Below are positions 20,199 to 28,509 of a stretch of DNA of 64,000 nt, one piece after another. Under the pieces are notes generated by a model, which searched no databases, was not told the origin of the DNA, and saw only the letters and a list, made by a program, of their open reading frames with translations. The position numbers were made by a program, and so were the translations under genes. Within the stretch, counting starts at the first letter, position 1. The number at the start of each line of letters is the position of its first letter. Source of the stretch: Gaiellasilicea sp963850995 (GTDB taxonomy: Bacteria > Actinomycetota > Thermoleophilia > Gaiellales > Gaiellaceae); the NCBI GenBank assembly GCA_963850995.1, contig CAWKNQ010000013.1, positions 1 to 64,000 on the forward strand, read 5' to 3'.

Positions 20199-21049
20199 AG
20201 GTCCGCGCCAACGGCGTCGAGCTCTTCTTCGACTTCGAGGGACCGCAGCTCGCGCTCGAGGGGCCCTGGGTGCGCGAGCGCCCGACCCTTCTGCTGCTCC
20301 CGACAGGCCCCGGGGTCGACCACTCGCTCTACCGAGAGAGCGTCGGGCCGTCGCTCGCCGATTCGGCGCAGGTGGTCTACCTCGACCTTCGCGGCGCCGG
20401 GCGGAGCGACTGGAGCTCTCCCGATCACTGGAACCTCGACACATGGGTCGACGACGTCGCCGCGTTCTGCGACGCGCTCGAGCTGACTCGGCCGGCGGTG
20501 CTCGGAACCGGGATCGGCGGCGTCGTCGGGCTCCTGCTCGCCGCACGCCGGCCCGAGCTCGTCGAGCGGCTCGTCCTCGTCAGCGTCGTCGCCCGCCACG
20601 TGCACACGCGCTCGATCGCCGAGTTCGATCGGCTCGGCGGACCCGAGGCGGGCGAGGTCGCAGCGCGGTACTTCGCCGACCCGACCGAGACGAACTTCGC
20701 CGAATTCATGCGCATCTGCGTGCCGCTCTACACGCGCGTGCCGACGCCCGCGGACAGCGTCGCCCGGATCGAGATGAACCTCGCCCTGGCGGCGCACTGG
20801 GAGGCGACGAGCGCGCGCACGTTCGACGTCCGCGACGAAGCGGCCCGGGTCACGTGCCCGACGCTCGTGCTCGCAGGCGAGGATGACCCCTCGGCGACGA
20901 TCGCCGGAGCCGAGGAGCTCGTCGAAGCGCTCCCGGCTGCCTCGGTCACGTACGAGCGCTATCGGAACGTCGGCCACGGCGTCTTCCGCGACCGGCCCGA
21001 AGCCGTCGAGGTCGTGCGCGCGTTTCTACCCGCGCCCGAGCCGGCGTAG
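20195..21049 (+). CDS. Second alpha/beta-hydrolase-fold paralogue, also Ser-to-Gly
   Basis: A 284-residue paralogue of the preceding gene, clearly similar from the first residues (VKVRANGVELFFDFEGPQLA against MRIQVGDVRLFFDVDGPKLV). The nucleophile elbow reads VLGTGIGGVVGLLLA, again with Gly in place of Ser; the acid (LAGEDDPSA) and His (NVGHGVFRD) regions are kept. The GTG start overlaps the previous stop. Tandem duplication with the same loss in both copies argues that the change predates the duplication and is functional. Confidence 0.85.
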   Translation: MKVRANGVELFFDFEGPQLALEGPWVRERPTLLLLPTGPGVDHSLYRESVGPSLADSAQVVYLDLRGAGRSDWSSPDHWNLDTWVDDVAAFCDALELTRPAVLGTGIGGVVGLLLAARRPELVERLVLVSVVARHVHTRSIAEFDRLGGPEAGEVAARYFADPTETNFAEFMRICVPLYTRVPTPADSVARIEMNLALAAHWEATSARTFDVRDEAARVTCPTLVLAGEDDPSATIAGAEELVEALPAASVTYERYRNVGHGVFRDRPEAVEVVRAFLPAPEPA

Positions 21050-21612
21050 CAGGTTCGCCCGCACCTCGGGCCACTCCTCGTCGATGACGCTGTACCAGGC
21101 AGAGTCCCGGCGCTGCCCGCCGCGCACCAGCATCGCCTTCCGGTGCACGCCCTCGAACTGGGCCGGAAGCGCGGCCATCGCTCCGCGGGAGCGCTCGTTT
21201 CGCGCGTCGGTCTTCAGCTCGACTCGGAGGCAGCCCAGCGTCTCGAACGCGTGCTCGAGCATCAGCAGCTTGGCCTCGACGTTTACCCCCGTGCCCCACG
21301 CGTCCGGCGTCAACCACGTCCAGCCGATCTCGATGCTGCGGTGCTCCGGGCGCAGGGCGAGGAAGCGCGTGCTCCCGAGCACGCGGGCGTCCGCCGCCGG
21401 AGGGTGACGAGCGGCATCTCGGTCCCGTCTGCCGCGTTCGTGAGCGCGGCGTCGAGGTAGGCGCGCAGCTCGGCACGCGTCTGCGGCTGCTCGACGCTCA
21501 GCCACCGCCATGTGCGCGGGTCGCGCGAGGCCTCCCAGAGCCCGTCTCTCGTGCCCCAGCGCGATCGGCTCCAGCCGGACGAGCTCGGCCCTCGAGCACC
21601 GGTGTCGTCCAC
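21026..21612 (-). CDS. GNAT acetyltransferase, RimJ/RimL type (multiple frameshifts)
   Basis: Fragments in three frames add up to one RimJ/RimL-like GNAT of about 195 residues: PVLEG..., then ELVRLEPIALGHE, then DGLWEASRDPRTWRWLSVEQ with TRAELRAYLDAALTNAADG, then ADARVLGSTRFLALRPEHRS followed by IEIGWTWLTPDAWGTGVNVE and WYSVIDEEWPEVRANL. Changes of frame are near 21590, 21550 and 21400. Three shifts in one gene make this the best candidate in the window for real decay, though sequencing error is equally possible. The start is not resolved. The 3' end overlaps the convergent hydrolase-fold gene by 24 bases. Confidence 0.65.
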
Positions 21613-21625
21613 TGACCGTCACCAC

Positions 21626-21631
21626 TAGACT
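21626..21631 (+). promoter_or_regulatory. -10 box of leaderless promoter
   Basis: TAGACT, 7 nt before the ATG at 21639. The same hexamer and gap occur before the uracil-DNA glycosylase gene. Confidence 0.6.
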
Positions 21632-21638
21632 TTCCAGC

Positions 21639-21848
21639 ATGCCGATCTACGAGTACGCCTGCATGGAGTGCGAGTCGCACTTCGAGGAGCTCGTCCGGAA
21701 CGCGGAGCAAGCGGTTGCGTGCCCCGAGTGCGGGGCGGGGAACGTGCTCAAGCAGCTCTCCTCCTTCGCGGTCGCGGGGGTGACGTCGCAGCCGAAGCTC
21801 GGCGGCGGCGGCGGTGGTGGCTGCTGCGGCGGTAGCTGCGGCTGTTAG
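21639..21848 (+). CDS. FmdB-type zinc-ribbon protein
   Basis: A 69-residue protein beginning MPIYEYACMECESHFEEL with CxxC pairs (CMEC and CPEC), the FmdB/putative regulatory zinc-ribbon family (PF09723). The tail is glycine-rich and ends with clustered cysteines (CCGGSCGC), typical of the family. Its function is unsettled; a regulatory or metal-binding role is proposed for relatives. Confidence 0.88.
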   Translation: MPIYEYACMECESHFEELVRNAEQAVACPECGAGNVLKQLSSFAVAGVTSQPKLGGGGGGGCCGGSCGC

Positions 21849-21866
21849 TTCGTCCACCGCCCGGCG

Positions 21867-21872
21867 TAGACT
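21867..21872 (+). promoter_or_regulatory. -10 box of leaderless promoter
   Basis: TAGACT, 7 nt before the ATG at 21880. Confidence 0.6.
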
Positions 21873-21879
21873 CCTGCCG

Positions 21880-22536
21880 ATGAGCGATCTGCTCGCCGCT
21901 TACCGGGACGAGACGCTCGGCTGCACGCGCTGCCCACTCGCCGACACGCGCACGCAGGTCGTGTTCGGGTCGGGGAATCCGGACGCCGACCTCATGTTCG
22001 TCGGCGAAGCCCCGGGCTTCCACGAGGATCAGCAGGGCGTGCCCTTCGTCGGCCAGGCCGGGCAGCTGCTCGAGAAGCTGCTGAACGGGATCGCGCTCTC
22101 GCGGACAGACGTCTACGTTGCGAACGTTCTTAAATGCAGGCCGCCGGGAAACCGCGACCCTCAGCCGGACGAGATCGAGGCCTGCGAGTCGCACCTCTTC
22201 CGCCAGATCGAGCTGATCCGCCCAGCGCTCGTGGCCACGCTCGGCAATTTCGCGACGAAGCTGCTCTCCGGCAAGCCGACGGGGATCACGCGGGTGCACG
22301 GCGTTCCGCAGCAGGTGACGCTCGGCGGCAACGCGGTGACGCTCTATCCGCTCTACCACCCCGCGGCGGCGCTCTACACGCGCTCGATGCTGGGGGTGCT
22401 CGAGGAAGACTTCGCGCGGATCCCGGAGCTGCTCGGCGTCGCTGCGCCCGACCCCGAGCCCTGGGCCCCCATGGCGCCCGAGCCGGAGCCCGAGGAGCGC
22501 GTTCCGGAGCACGCCGTCCAGCTCGGGCTCTTCTAG
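21880..22536 (+). CDS. Uracil-DNA glycosylase family 4 (Fe-S type)
   Basis: Removes uracil from DNA. The 218-residue protein has the family 4 layout: Fe-S cysteines in CTRCPLADTRTQVVFGSG, the catalytic motif GEAPGFHEDQQGVPFVGQAG, YVANVLKCRPPGNRDPQPDE with another ligand cysteine, ACESHLFRQIELIRP, and the closing YPLYHPAAALY. The fourth cluster cysteine is the one in EIEACESH. The acidic tail (PDPEPWAPMAPEPEPEERVP) is lineage specific. The start at 21880 follows a leaderless promoter; tsaE begins 9 bases downstream, so cotranscription is likely. Confidence 0.93.
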   Translation: MSDLLAAYRDETLGCTRCPLADTRTQVVFGSGNPDADLMFVGEAPGFHEDQQGVPFVGQAGQLLEKLLNGIALSRTDVYVANVLKCRPPGNRDPQPDEIEACESHLFRQIELIRPALVATLGNFATKLLSGKPTGITRVHGVPQQVTLGGNAVTLYPLYHPAAALYTRSMLGVLEEDFARIPELLGVAAPDPEPWAPMAPEPEPEERVPEHAVQLGLF

Positions 22537-22545
22537 CCACGCGGC

Positions 22546-22956
22546 ATGGAGCTCAACTCGTCCTCGCCGGGCGAGACGGAGCGGATCGCCGCGCAGCTGG
22601 CGCGACGGCTCGAGCTCGGCGACATCGTCACCGTCGCGGGCGAGCTCGGCGCCGGCAAGACGACGTTCGTCCGCGGCGCCTGCCGCGCGCTCGGCGTCAC
22701 CGCGCCGGTGACGAGCCCGACCTACACGATCGGCCATCGCTACGAGGGCGAGCCCGACGTCTCGCACCTCGACCTCTATCGCTTTGCGGGCGTGTCGCCC
22801 GCGGAGTGGGCAGACCTCGAGCCCTACTTCGAGGACGCGATCGTGTTCGTCGAATGGCCCGAGGCGGGGCTGGCCGGCCTTCCGCCCGTTCGGGCCGCCG
22901 TCCGTCTCGAGCACGACGGCCCGCGCCGCCGAAGGATCCGGATCGACGAGACGTAA
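22546..22956 (+). CDS. tsaE: TsaE, t6A-synthesis ATPase
   Basis: P-loop ATPase that resets the TsaB-TsaD complex during N6-threonylcarbamoyladenosine tRNA modification. The 136-residue protein has the Walker A GELGAGKTTFVRG near residues 34-46, the switch region SPTYTIGHRYEG, the HLDLYRFAG Walker B area and EWPEAGLAGLPP. It is the first gene of the tsaE-tsaB-rimI cluster. Confidence 0.95.
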   Translation: MELNSSSPGETERIAAQLARRLELGDIVTVAGELGAGKTTFVRGACRALGVTAPVTSPTYTIGHRYEGEPDVSHLDLYRFAGVSPAEWADLEPYFEDAIVFVEWPEAGLAGLPPVRAAVRLEHDGPRRRRIRIDET

Positions 22957-22959
22957 CAT
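22954..22959 (+). promoter_or_regulatory. -10 box of internal leaderless promoter
   Basis: TAACAT overlapping the tsaE stop, 6 nt before the GTG of tsaB. Confidence 0.45.
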
Positions 22960-22965
22960 TCCCAG

Positions 22966-23553
22966 GTGCTGGTTCTGGCATTCGACACGGCGACCGACCG
23001 CGCGACGAGCGCGCTCGTCGACGACGGCGAGGTCCTCGGCGAGCGGGTCTCGCGCGCTTCGACGTTGCTCGAAGACGTCGACGCGCTCCTGCGCCAGGCG
23101 GGCGCGCATCCGCGCGACGTCGGCGCCCTCGCGCTCGGCACCGGACCGGGGAGCTTCACCGGGATCCGGATCGGGCTCGCTGCAGCCCGGGGAATGGCAC
23201 TCGCGCTCGGAGTCCCCGCCGCTGGTGTCTCGACCCTCGACGCCCTCGCGGCCGGCGCACCCGGGTCGACGCCCGTGATCGATGCCAAGCGGCGCGAGGT
23301 CTTCGTCCCGGGGCCCTTCGCCGTTGCGCCCGAGAACGTCGAGCTCCCGGCAGGCGCGCTCTGCGTCGGCGACGGCGCCGTCCGCTACCGGGAGGTGCTC
23401 GAGGCTGCCGGCTGCGAGGTGCCGCCCGACGGCGACGAACGGCACTTGCCGCGGGCCCGCTTCCACGCGACGCTCGCGCGCGACTTCGGCCCGGTCGAGC
23501 TCGTCGAGCCTCTGTACGTCCGGCTTCCAGACGCCGTCGAGGCGGGCAGGTGA
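22966..23553 (+). CDS. tsaB: TsaB, t6A-synthesis scaffold
   Basis: Inactive ASKHA-fold partner that dimerises with TsaD in t6A formation. The 195-residue protein starts MLVLAFDTATDRATSALVDD and has the conserved LALGTGPGSFTGIRIGLAAARGMAL region (shown as two parts: LALGTGPGSFTGIRIG and LAAARGMALALG). The C-terminal part (VEPLYVRLPDAVEAGR) is normal. The GTG start follows tsaE by 9 bases and carries its own -10 box; the stop overlaps the rimI start (GTGA). Confidence 0.93.
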   Translation: MLVLAFDTATDRATSALVDDGEVLGERVSRASTLLEDVDALLRQAGAHPRDVGALALGTGPGSFTGIRIGLAAARGMALALGVPAAGVSTLDALAAGAPGSTPVIDAKRREVFVPGPFAVAPENVELPAGALCVGDGAVRYREVLEAAGCEVPPDGDERHLPRARFHATLARDFGPVELVEPLYVRLPDAVEAGR

Positions 23554-24041
23554 ACGTCGAGCTGCGCAAGCTCGAGTTACGGGACCTGACCGCGATCGAG
23601 CAGATCGAGCGTGAGTCGTACCCGACCCCGTGGTCGCGCTCGATGTTCGCCGGCGAGCTCGCCAAGCCGAGCTCGCTCTCGCTCGGTGCCTTCGAGCACG
23701 AGGGGGGAGCGCTCGTCGGCTACCTCGTCATCTCGCGCTACGTCGATGCCTGGCACGTCATGAACATCGCCGTCACGCCGCCGTACCGGCGGCAGGGCAT
23801 CGCGCGGGCGCTCCTCGAGCATCTGTTCGCGGTGACGGCGTCGGACGAGCGTCGCGGCTACACGCTCGAGGTGCGCGTCTCGAACGAAGGGGCGATCAAG
23901 CTCTACGAGGCCATGGGCTTCGTCGCCCGCGGCGTCAGGCGCGGCTACTACACCGACAACCGAGAGGACGCGCTGATCATGTGGCGCGACCCCGTCATTC
24001 TCGACTCCGTCGAGAACGATAGGCGGAGTGGCGCTGCGTGA
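23550..24041 (+). CDS. rimI: RimI, ribosomal protein S18 N-acetyltransferase
   Basis: GNAT enzyme that acetylates the N-terminal alanine of ribosomal protein S18. At 163 residues it has ERESYPTPWSRSMFAGEL, the acetyl-CoA loop VTPPYRRQGIARALL, and LEVRVSNEGAIKLYEAMGF typical of RimI. The GTG start overlaps the tsaB stop. Its last 47 bases overlap the 3' end of the opposite-strand nuclease gene, and the C-terminal SVENDRRSGAA looks like read-through into that insert. Confidence 0.93.
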   Translation: MNVELRKLELRDLTAIEQIERESYPTPWSRSMFAGELAKPSSLSLGAFEHEGGALVGYLVISRYVDAWHVMNIAVTPPYRRQGIARALLEHLFAVTASDERRGYTLEVRVSNEGAIKLYEAMGFVARGVRRGYYTDNREDALIMWRDPVILDSVENDRRSGAA

Positions 24042-24648
24042 AGGCTTGCCGAAGCCGTTGCGCTCGAACGGGGCCGATCCCCTGCACATCTGTGAGGTCA
24101 ACGTCAGTCGCATTGACGATTGCGTCGACGTTGCCGAAATGAGACAAGAGCGCCCGAGCCGTGATCGTCGAGATGTCTGGAATGGCTGCCAGCACGGCTT
24201 CGGCGGTCGGTTCCTTCGCACGCTGCGCGTAGACGGGCCTATCTCTCGAAGGCCGAGTGGCTCGGGAGGCGATGCGGTACAGCCAGAGCGCCGTATCGCT
24301 CTTGGTTTCGCTGCGGACGACGGTGACGCCGTTCTCGCCGACCGCGAGCAGTGCGCCGCGAATGGCCGCCGGAGAGATCGGCCCAGCGTCGAGCGATGGC
24401 CCTTCGACGAGCAGAAACGGCCGACCTCCGGCCGCACGGAGCCGCCCCAACTGACCCCACAATCGGCCGGTGGCGAGGGTCAGGTGCAGATCACGCACGG
24501 TCTTGCGCTCGACGAGCACGCACGGTGCTCGGTAGTCGGCGACCTTCAATCTGTCGACCCGGACCTCTGCACCGAGCCGGTCGAGCTCGCGGGCAATTGC
24601 AGTCGGCTCGTGCACGTCCACCACGACGCTGACCACCTGAATCCCCAT
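23995..24648 (-). CDS. ERCC4 (XPF/Mus81-type) nuclease with helix-hairpin-helix domain
   Basis: A 217-residue protein with an N-terminal ERCC4 nuclease domain: VDVHEP near the start, ADYRAPCVLVERKTVRDLH carrying the ERKxxxD core, and WGQLGRLRAAGGRPFLLVEG. It ends in a (HhH)2 DNA-binding region (ISTITARALLSHFGNVDAIV, VQGIGPVRAQRLRQAF). This is the layout of archaeal/eukaryotic XPF-Mus81 structure-specific endonucleases without the helicase part. The first acidic residue of the usual GDxnERKxxxD is shifted to the D of ADYRAP. Visibly lower GC than its neighbours and its position between rimI and tsaD, antisense, suggest acquisition. A TTG at 24669 is an alternative start. Confidence 0.8.
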   Translation of the reverse strand: MGIQVVSVVVDVHEPTAIARELDRLGAEVRVDRLKVADYRAPCVLVERKTVRDLHLTLATGRLWGQLGRLRAAGGRPFLLVEGPSLDAGPISPAAIRGALLAVGENGVTVVRSETKSDTALWLYRIASRATRPSRDRPVYAQRAKEPTAEAVLAAIPDISTITARALLSHFGNVDAIVNATDVDLTDVQGIGPVRAQRLRQAFTQRHSAYRSRRSRE

Positions 24649-24710
24649 GCAAAGATCGTGCCGAGCCAAACGTCACGAATCTGTGCCTATCGTCGCAAGC
24701 TGGACCGGCT

Positions 24711-25676
24711 TTGATTCTTGGGATCGAGACCTCTTGCGACGAGACCGCAGCGGCTGTCGTGACCGAGGGCGGAGAGATTCGCGCCAACGTCGTCTCCTCG
24801 CAGGCCGACCTGCACGCGCGCTACGGCGGTGTCGTGCCCGAGGTCGCCTCGCGCCGGCACCTCGAGCTCGTCTCCCCGGTCGTCGGCGAGGCACTGGGCG
24901 AAGCCGGCGTGAGTCTCGACGACGTCGAGACCGTCGCGGTCACGCAGGGGCCGGGCCTCGTCGGTGCGCTCCTCGTCGGCCTCTCGGCGGCAAAGGCGCT
25001 CGCATGGGCCCGCGGGCTGCCGCTCGCACCCGTCGACCACCTCCACGGCCACGTTGCTTCGCTCTACCTGGGGCCGGAGCCGCTCGAGCCGCCCTTCCTC
25101 TGCCTGCTCGCGAGCGGCGGGCACACGCTCCTGCTCGACGTGCGTGACCACGCCGGCTACCGCGTCGTCGGCACCTCGATCGACGACGCCGCAGGCGAGG
25201 CGTTCGACAAGGGAGCGCGGCTGCTCGGGCTCGGCTACCCCGGCGGTGCGGCGATCGACCGGCTCGCGCAGGAAGGGGACCGGGAGGCATTCCGGTTCCC
25301 GATCGCGCGCCTGGCGGAGCACGACTTCTCCTTCTCCGGCGTGAAGACTGCGCTGCTCTACACGGTGCGCGACCTCACGGCGGAGGACGCGGAAGCCCGC
25401 AGGGCCGATCTCGCCGCGTCGTACCAGCACGCGATCGTGCGCGCGCTCGTCGAGCGCACGCAGGCGGCCGCGGAGAGCGTGGGGCTGGAGACGATCGCGG
25501 TGGTCGGGGGTGTCGCGGCCAACTCGGAGCTGCGCGCGGCGCTGCCGGACGCCCGCTTCGCACCGCCGGCGCTCTGCACCGACAACGCCGCGATGATCGC
25601 CTCCGCCGCCCGGTACGGCACCCGCCTTCCCTATCCTCGTTACCTTGATCTCGACGCGTATGCATCGCGGGCCTGA
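24711..25676 (+). CDS. tsaD: TsaD, tRNA threonylcarbamoyladenosine synthase
   Basis: Catalytic ASKHA subunit (Kae1/YgjD) that transfers threonylcarbamoyl to A37 of tRNA. The 321-residue protein opens MILGIETSCDETAAAVVTEG, has the metal-binding HLHGHV motif near residue 113, GTSIDDAAGEAFDKGARLLG and GGVAANSELRAAL. The TTG start gives the exact family N-terminus. The ERCC4 gene separates it from tsaE-tsaB-rimI. Its last 17 codons overlap the start of the subtilase gene. Confidence 0.95.
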   Translation: MILGIETSCDETAAAVVTEGGEIRANVVSSQADLHARYGGVVPEVASRRHLELVSPVVGEALGEAGVSLDDVETVAVTQGPGLVGALLVGLSAAKALAWARGLPLAPVDHLHGHVASLYLGPEPLEPPFLCLLASGGHTLLLDVRDHAGYRVVGTSIDDAAGEAFDKGARLLGLGYPGGAAIDRLAQEGDREAFRFPIARLAEHDFSFSGVKTALLYTVRDLTAEDAEARRADLAASYQHAIVRALVERTQAAAESVGLETIAVVGGVAANSELRAALPDARFAPPALCTDNAAMIASAARYGTRLPYPRYLDLDAYASRA

Positions 25677-28221
25677 CGCCCGGCGGCTTGCCGCCGTGCT
25701 CGTCGTCGCCTGCGCGCTGCTCGTCGTGAGCGGCGGCAGGGGCGCGGGTGCACCCGACCCGGCCGAGGCCGGCGCGGCCGCCTGGCGCGGCTTCGTCGAC
25801 GGGGAGCGCGGCGAGGTGGCCGTCGGGCAGCGCATGATCGTCGTGCTCGAGAGCCCGTCTCTCGCGGACAGCCTCGCCAGGGCGGGAGGACGTGCCAGCG
25901 AGTCGGCGATGCGCCGCTGGTCGGCGGCCGCGCTCGCGGCGCAGAAGCAGGTCGCGGTGCGGCTCTCGCGCGAGGGAATCGCGCTCGAGCCGGACTTCGT
26001 CTACACACGGACCTTCAACGGCTTTGCTGCGCCGATCGACAGCCGGGCTCTCGCGCTTCTCGAGCGCGATCGCGACGTCGCCGGCGTGTACCCCGTCCGG
26101 GCCGCATACCCCGCGTCGCTCTCGACCGCCGAGCTGCGCGAGGCGACGTTCGCGCCCGGTTCCGGGCGGCGCCCCGACCACGCCCGGCTGCCCGGCTTCG
26201 ACGGGGCCGGTGTCACCGTCGCGCTCCTCGACACCGGCGTCGACGCGACGCACCCGTTCATCCGGGACCGTGTCCTCGAGGGCTTCGACGTGCTCGATCC
26301 GGAAGGCCACGCGGTCGCCCGTCCACACCCGATGGATCCGACTCGGCTCGAGCGGCACGGTACCCAGGTCGCGGGCCTGATCGTCGGTCGGAGCGGGCCT
26401 GGGAACATCCGCGGCGCGGCCCCGGGCGCCTCGATCCTGCCGATCCGCGTTGCCGGCTGGCAGTTGAGCGCCGGAGGCGAGTATGCCGTCTACGGTCGCA
26501 CGGACCAGCTGCTGGCCGGGCTCGAGCGGGCGGTCGACCCTGACGAGGACGGCGACGTCCTCGATGCCGCGCGGATCGCAGTCGTCGGCGTTGTCGAGCC
26601 GTTCGCCGGGTTCTCCGACGGGCCGGTTGCGCGCGCGGTCGCCGGCGCCGCGAAGCTCGACACCCTCGTCGTCGCGCCGGCCGGGAACGAAGGCCCGGCC
26701 GGGCCCGGCTACGGCAGCATCGGCGGGCCCGGCGGGGCACCGGCGGCGCTGACGGTGGGGGCGGCCGACCTGCGGCGCGAGACCGCCACTGTGCGGGTCG
26801 TTGTCCGCGCCGGCGTCGGCACGCTCCTCGACCGAGAGCTGCCGCTTGCAGGCGCCGCCTCGCCTCGGTCGCCGCTCTCGCTCGCTGTCGCCCGGCCGCG
26901 GCGTGACGTCGCTACCGGACCACGCACGGACCCGCTCACGCGCTGGTTCGACGACGGCGGCTACAGCCTCGCCGCGGGCCGCGCCGCACTTCTCGCGCGC
27001 GGCGCCCAGCCCGGAGACGCCGCACGGCAGGCGGTGCTGGCGGGCGCGGCTGCGATCCTCGTCGACGGGCCCGTTCCCGCCGGGGCGCTCGGCCTCGACG
27101 ACCGGCTCGACGTTCCCGTCGTCGGGCTGCCCCGGTCCGTGGCGGCCTCGCTGCGTGGAGCGCTCGCTGAGGGCGCAGGCGTGCGGGTCTCGCTCGGCGC
27201 GCCCGGCCGGCGTGCAAATGTCCGCCAGGCCACGATCGCTCCATTTTCCTCGCACGGCCTGGCCTTCGGCGGCGGCGTCAAGCCTGAGGTGGCGACGGCC
27301 GGGGTTGAGCTCGTCACCTCCGATCCGGGCAGGAACGAAGATCGGACGGCTCGGTACGGCACGATCAGCGGCTCGAGCGTGTCCGCGGCGCTCGCCGGCG
27401 GTGCGGCCGCCGTCCTGGCGCAGATGCGGCCGGGGCTCGACGCGCCCGCGCTGAAGGGCGTGCTCGTCGGGACCGCGGTGCCGGTCGACGCGAGCGTGAC
27501 GGCCGCCCAGGGAGCGGGGGTCGTCGACCTCGCGGCGGCGAGCGCGTCCGAGGTGGCCGCGTCTCCTGCCACGGTCGGCTTCGGCGCCGCCGCCGAACCG
27601 GGCTGGCGCGCCGTGCGCAGGATCGCCGTTCGCAACGTCTCGTCGCGCCGGATCACGGTCGACGTCGAAGGCACGGCTGAGGGGATCGCCGGGGTCGCCG
27701 TCACTGCCCGGCCGAAGCGCCTGCGGCTGCCGCCCGGGGCGCGGAAGACCGTCACGCTGACCGCGCGTGTCTCCTTCCTGCCGCAGGGGCTCGCAGCGAT
27801 CGAAGGTCGTGCAAGGCTCGAGGTCGCCGGGGGCGGCCGCGTCTTCGTCCCCTGGGCGGTCACGCTGCCCGTGCGGGGCTCGGCACTGATCGGCGGGCTC
27901 ACACTCTCCGCCAAGAGCTTCCGCGCCTCCGACCGGGCGCCCGCGGTGCTGACCGTCCAGGCGGGGCAGGTGCAGGACCTCGCCGGGCGCCGCCAGGTCC
28001 GGCCGCTCTCGCGCATCGACGTCGAGCTCTGGCGAGGGCGCGCTCGGCTCGGCGTCCTGGCCAGGCTCCGCGACGTGCTCCCGGGCAGGTTCGCGATCGG
28101 GCTTACGGGCCGAGGCCCGCGCGGCGGCGGTCTGCCGGCCGGCGCGTATCGGCTGCGCGTCGTGGCCGTCCCTCCCGTCGGACGAGCGGAAGCCGAGTCC
28201 GTCGGCTTCCGGATCCGGTAG
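25660..28221 (+). CDS. Secreted subtilisin-like protease (S8), variant active site
   Basis: 853 residues. The signal peptide is MHRGPDARRLAAVLVVACAL; an I9-like propeptide region (QRMIVVLESPSLADSLARAG) and TFNGFAAPIDS precede the S8 domain. Triad: Asp191 in VALLDTGVD, His233 in RHGTQVAG, Ser573 in ISGSSVSAALAG; the oxyanion Asn is in PAGNEGPAGP. The serine loop reads GSSVSAA where most subtilases have GTSMAAP, an unusual variant. A PA-type insertion (ILVDGPVPAGALG) lies between His and Ser, and a long beta-rich C-terminus follows. Unlike the three subtilases at 33.8-43.1 kb it lacks their shared leader. It overlaps the tsaD end by 17 bases. Confidence 0.88.
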   Translation: MHRGPDARRLAAVLVVACALLVVSGGRGAGAPDPAEAGAAAWRGFVDGERGEVAVGQRMIVVLESPSLADSLARAGGRASESAMRRWSAAALAAQKQVAVRLSREGIALEPDFVYTRTFNGFAAPIDSRALALLERDRDVAGVYPVRAAYPASLSTAELREATFAPGSGRRPDHARLPGFDGAGVTVALLDTGVDATHPFIRDRVLEGFDVLDPEGHAVARPHPMDPTRLERHGTQVAGLIVGRSGPGNIRGAAPGASILPIRVAGWQLSAGGEYAVYGRTDQLLAGLERAVDPDEDGDVLDAARIAVVGVVEPFAGFSDGPVARAVAGAAKLDTLVVAPAGNEGPAGPGYGSIGGPGGAPAALTVGAADLRRETATVRVVVRAGVGTLLDRELPLAGAASPRSPLSLAVARPRRDVATGPRTDPLTRWFDDGGYSLAAGRAALLARGAQPGDAARQAVLAGAAAILVDGPVPAGALGLDDRLDVPVVGLPRSVAASLRGALAEGAGVRVSLGAPGRRANVRQATIAPFSSHGLAFGGGVKPEVATAGVELVTSDPGRNEDRTARYGTISGSSVSAALAGGAAAVLAQMRPGLDAPALKGVLVGTAVPVDASVTAAQGAGVVDLAAASASEVAASPATVGFGAAAEPGWRAVRRIAVRNVSSRRITVDVEGTAEGIAGVAVTARPKRLRLPPGARKTVTLTARVSFLPQGLAAIEGRARLEVAGGGRVFVPWAVTLPVRGSALIGGLTLSAKSFRASDRAPAVLTVQAGQVQDLAGRRQVRPLSRIDVELWRGRARLGVLARLRDVLPGRFAIGLTGRGPRGGGLPAGAYRLRVVAVPPVGRAEAESVGFRIR

Positions 28222-28464
28222 CAGGACGGCTCGATCCCGAGGGTCGCCGTCTACTACGCCGCCGGGTGCCAGCTCTGCGAAGCGGCGCTCGCCGTCGTGG
28301 ATCGCGTCTGCGCCGGAGACTTCGAGCGCGTCGACATCGGCGGCGATCCCGAGCTCGAGGCGGCATACCGCACGTCGATCCCGGTCGTCGAGATCGACGG
28401 CGAGCGAGCGTTCACGTACTTCGTCCAGCCAGAGGCGCTTCGCCGCAAGCTGAAGGCGTGCTGA
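28222..28464 (+). CDS. Glutaredoxin-like CxxC protein without a canonical start
   Basis: The codons from 28234 translate to IPRVAVYYAAGCQLCEAALA, then FERVDIGGDPELEAAYRTSI and PVVEIDGERAFTYFV, a clear DUF836/glutaredoxin-like fold with a CQLC redox pair and the cis-Pro of SIPVVEIDG, ending at TGA 28464. It lies in the same frame as the preceding subtilase, directly after that gene's TAG at 28219-28221, and the intervening codons contain no ATG, GTG or TTG. Either the start has been lost or mis-sequenced, a rare start such as ATC 28234 is used, or the TAG is read through. The gene next to rex suits a redox role. Confidence 0.65.
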   Translation, partial: QDGSIPRVAVYYAAGCQLCEAALAVVDRVCAGDFERVDIGGDPELEAAYRTSIPVVEIDGERAFTYFVQPEALRRKLKAC

Positions 28465-28494
28465 CGGTTCTTCGCCGCGGTCGCCGCGAACCGT

Positions 28495-28509
28495 CGGCAC
28501 AATGTGCCG
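28495..28509. promoter_or_regulatory. Inverted repeat upstream of rex
   Basis: CGGCAC and GTGCCG flank AAT. It lies about 30 bases before the rex start and could be an operator, but it does not match the Rex consensus (TTGTG-N-CACAA). Confidence 0.3.
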
